Shown here one piece after another: positions 63,075 through 64,000 of a stretch of 64,000 nucleotides of DNA. The notes below the pieces were generated by a model, which was not told the DNA's origin, made no database searches, and saw nothing but the letters and a program-made list of their open reading frames with translations. Source of the stretch: Pseudobacteriovorax antillogorgiicola (lineage in GTDB: Bacteria; Bdellovibrionota_B; Oligoflexia; Oligoflexales; Oligoflexaceae); NCBI RefSeq assembly GCF_900177345.1, contig NZ_FWZT01000017.1, positions 1-64,000 of the forward strand, written 5' to 3'. Within the stretch, counting starts at the first letter, position 1; every line of letters starts with the position of its first letter. The translations under genes and the position numbers were made by a program.

Positions 63075-64000
63075 TTATTTTTGGTTTTCAAGCAGCAGCT
63101 TCACGTACTTATTGTGTTCCTTCAGAGTTTTAGTAAAGTAATGCCGCGTCGTACCAGCCTTCAACACATAATAATAATAGCCTTCATCAGTTGGGTTCAG
63201 CACTGCTTCCAAGGTAGACCCGGAAACGGCTCCAATAGGCCCTGGAGGCAAGCCTTTATGGATCCGAGTGTTGTAAGGGTTCTTAGCATCCTTTAAGTGC
63301 TTCCACTTGATATCCCCCTGATAGTCCTTGATCCCGTAGATCAAAGCGGCATCGATTCCTAAAGGCTCACCCTTTTTCAAGCGATTCCAGATCACTTCAG
63401 AGATCATAGTTTTCTCATCCTCGTGAGTGGTTTCCATCTCAATGAGTGATGCAAAGGTGACTGCTTGTTTTAAACTTAGCTTCTTATTCTTGATACGCTC
63501 TAAGTAGTTCGGAGGCAAGTTTTCCCAAAACGTAGCCACCATTTTCCGGAATACATCTTTTGCGGTGGGGCGACTTGTGAACGAATAGGTCGCCGGATAA
63601 AGAAAGCCCTCTAGGTTTTGATTTTTTATTTTTAGCTCTTTCAGGAAAGCTTGGTCATGAGCCAATGTCCAAAGCTCTTGATACTCCCCCACTGAATTTG
63701 CCACCAGACGATTTACCACCTGCTTTAAAGTGAAACCCTCAGGAATTACAAACTGTAAGGTAATCGGGGTATATGTTTTCCCTAGGGACATTTTTTGGTC
63801 GATATATACGGGAGAAATCTGCCCTGAAAATCGGTACCGTCCCGCTTGGTAGCGATGATAGTGACCAAACATTTTCACCCAAACTTTGAAGTTGAGAGCA
63901 TCATCGATGACGCCAGACGCCTCTAACGCCCCGGCCAGGGCATCGAGCTTCGTGCCCGCAGGGAAATGTATGACTGATGCCTTCTCCACAAAAACCTGCC
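63075..64000 (-). CDS. mltG: Endolytic transglycosylase MltG (5' end outside the window)
   Basis: The C-terminal 304 or more residues of the YceG-like protein are present. The frame remains open to the right window edge, so the N-terminus and start are missing. Key motif: SLIEMETTHEDE (near 179-190 of the visible part, catalytic Glu), NPYNTRIHKGLPPGPI and SGSTLEAVLNPTDEGYYYYV, as in MltG. It cuts nascent glycan strands at the inner membrane. It precedes the PilZ gene on the same strand. Confidence 0.93.
   Translation of the reverse strand, partial: QVFVEKASVIHFPAGTKLDALAGALEASGVIDDALNFKVWVKMFGHYHRYQAGRYRFSGQISPVYIDQKMSLGKTYTPITLQFVIPEGFTLKQVVNRLVANSVGEYQELWTLAHDQAFLKELKIKNQNLEGFLYPATYSFTSRPTAKDVFRKMVATFWENLPPNYLERIKNKKLSLKQAVTFASLIEMETTHEDEKTMISEVIWNRLKKGEPLGIDAALIYGIKDYQGDIKWKHLKDAKNPYNTRIHKGLPPGPIGAVSGSTLEAVLNPTDEGYYYYVLKAGTTRHYFTKTLKEHNKYVKLLLENQK

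Noticed and set aside
1-64000. tRNA, rRNA, phage integrase or IS transposase
   Set aside because: I looked for typical motifs on both strands and found no tRNA-like cloverleaf, rRNA segment, integrase or transposase signature I could support.

Overview
The window reads as one contiguous piece of chromosome from a free-living Gram-negative bacterium with moderate to low GC. It has many outer-membrane proteins, a TonB system, Tat and lipoprotein signals, a PilA-like pilin, ComM, a Myxococcus-type PilZ protein and a long list of two-component proteins, several with myxobacterial or Bdellovibrio-like architectures. My best inference is a member of the Bdellovibrionota/Oligoflexia (a Pseudobacteriovorax-like organism). 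No rRNA or tRNA gene is present to confirm this. I see no phage, IS element, CRISPR array or plasmid function.

Layout. 1-969: gene-poor, with a possible gene remnant and a GC-rich, structure-prone patch. 970-6115: a signalling block (STAS-like protein, three receiver proteins, a one-site CheC/CheX-like phosphatase, a hybrid histidine kinase). 6139-9436: a secreted GDSL lipoprotein, a small secreted repeat protein and a six-TM histidine kinase. 9545-13558: a three-gene Tat-exported molybdenum hydroxylase operon (FeS, FAD, Moco subunits; PaoABC-like). 13699-18444: a 7TM-SpoIIE phosphatase, a solute-binding protein coupled to an outer-membrane protein, and a metzincin-like lipoprotein. 19034-29360: a TonB2-type energy-transduction locus (DUF3450, TtpC-like, ExbB, ExbD, TonB, TPR, then a 1024-aa TonB-dependent receptor), preceded by an ankyrin lipoprotein and an abundant-looking secreted beta-helix protein. 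29897-37325: hypothetical proteins, a GSCFA protein, DUF423, class II aldolase and a type IV pilin-like protein. 37368-45663: housekeeping genes (ltaE, nadE, argS, comM, tyrA). 45708-49153: a second signalling block (REC/PilZ-like tandem protein, REC-like TPR protein, CheY-like protein, stand-alone DHp-like protein). 49255-64000: mixed housekeeping and envelope genes (bolA, rdgB, mlaE-like permease, AsmA-like/GT51 glycosyltransferase, XRE regulator, MBL hydrolase, a gluzincin with a C-terminal sorting-like tail, tatD, PilZ, mltG).

How the genes work together. In the TonB locus the order and near-zero gaps from DUF3450 to the receptor argue for one transcription unit that makes a complete envelope-spanning uptake or export machine. 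The beta-helix and ankyrin proteins just upstream are candidates for its cargo or accessory factors. In the first signalling block CheY, CheC/CheX-like and hybrid kinase genes overlap, so phosphorylation and dephosphorylation of the same receiver are plausibly co-produced. In the second block the four proteins are separated fragments of a phosphorelay (DHp, REC, degenerate REC with output-like domains).

Most striking: a perfect 25-bp inverted repeat around a 69-bp core at 27913-28031; the TonB2 locus with its beta-helix partner; the loss of the FeS cysteines in a retained PaoB loop; the single-site CheC; the DHp-only protein; the doubled REC/PilZ-like protein; and an inverted pair of consensus DnaA boxes at 57480-57502.
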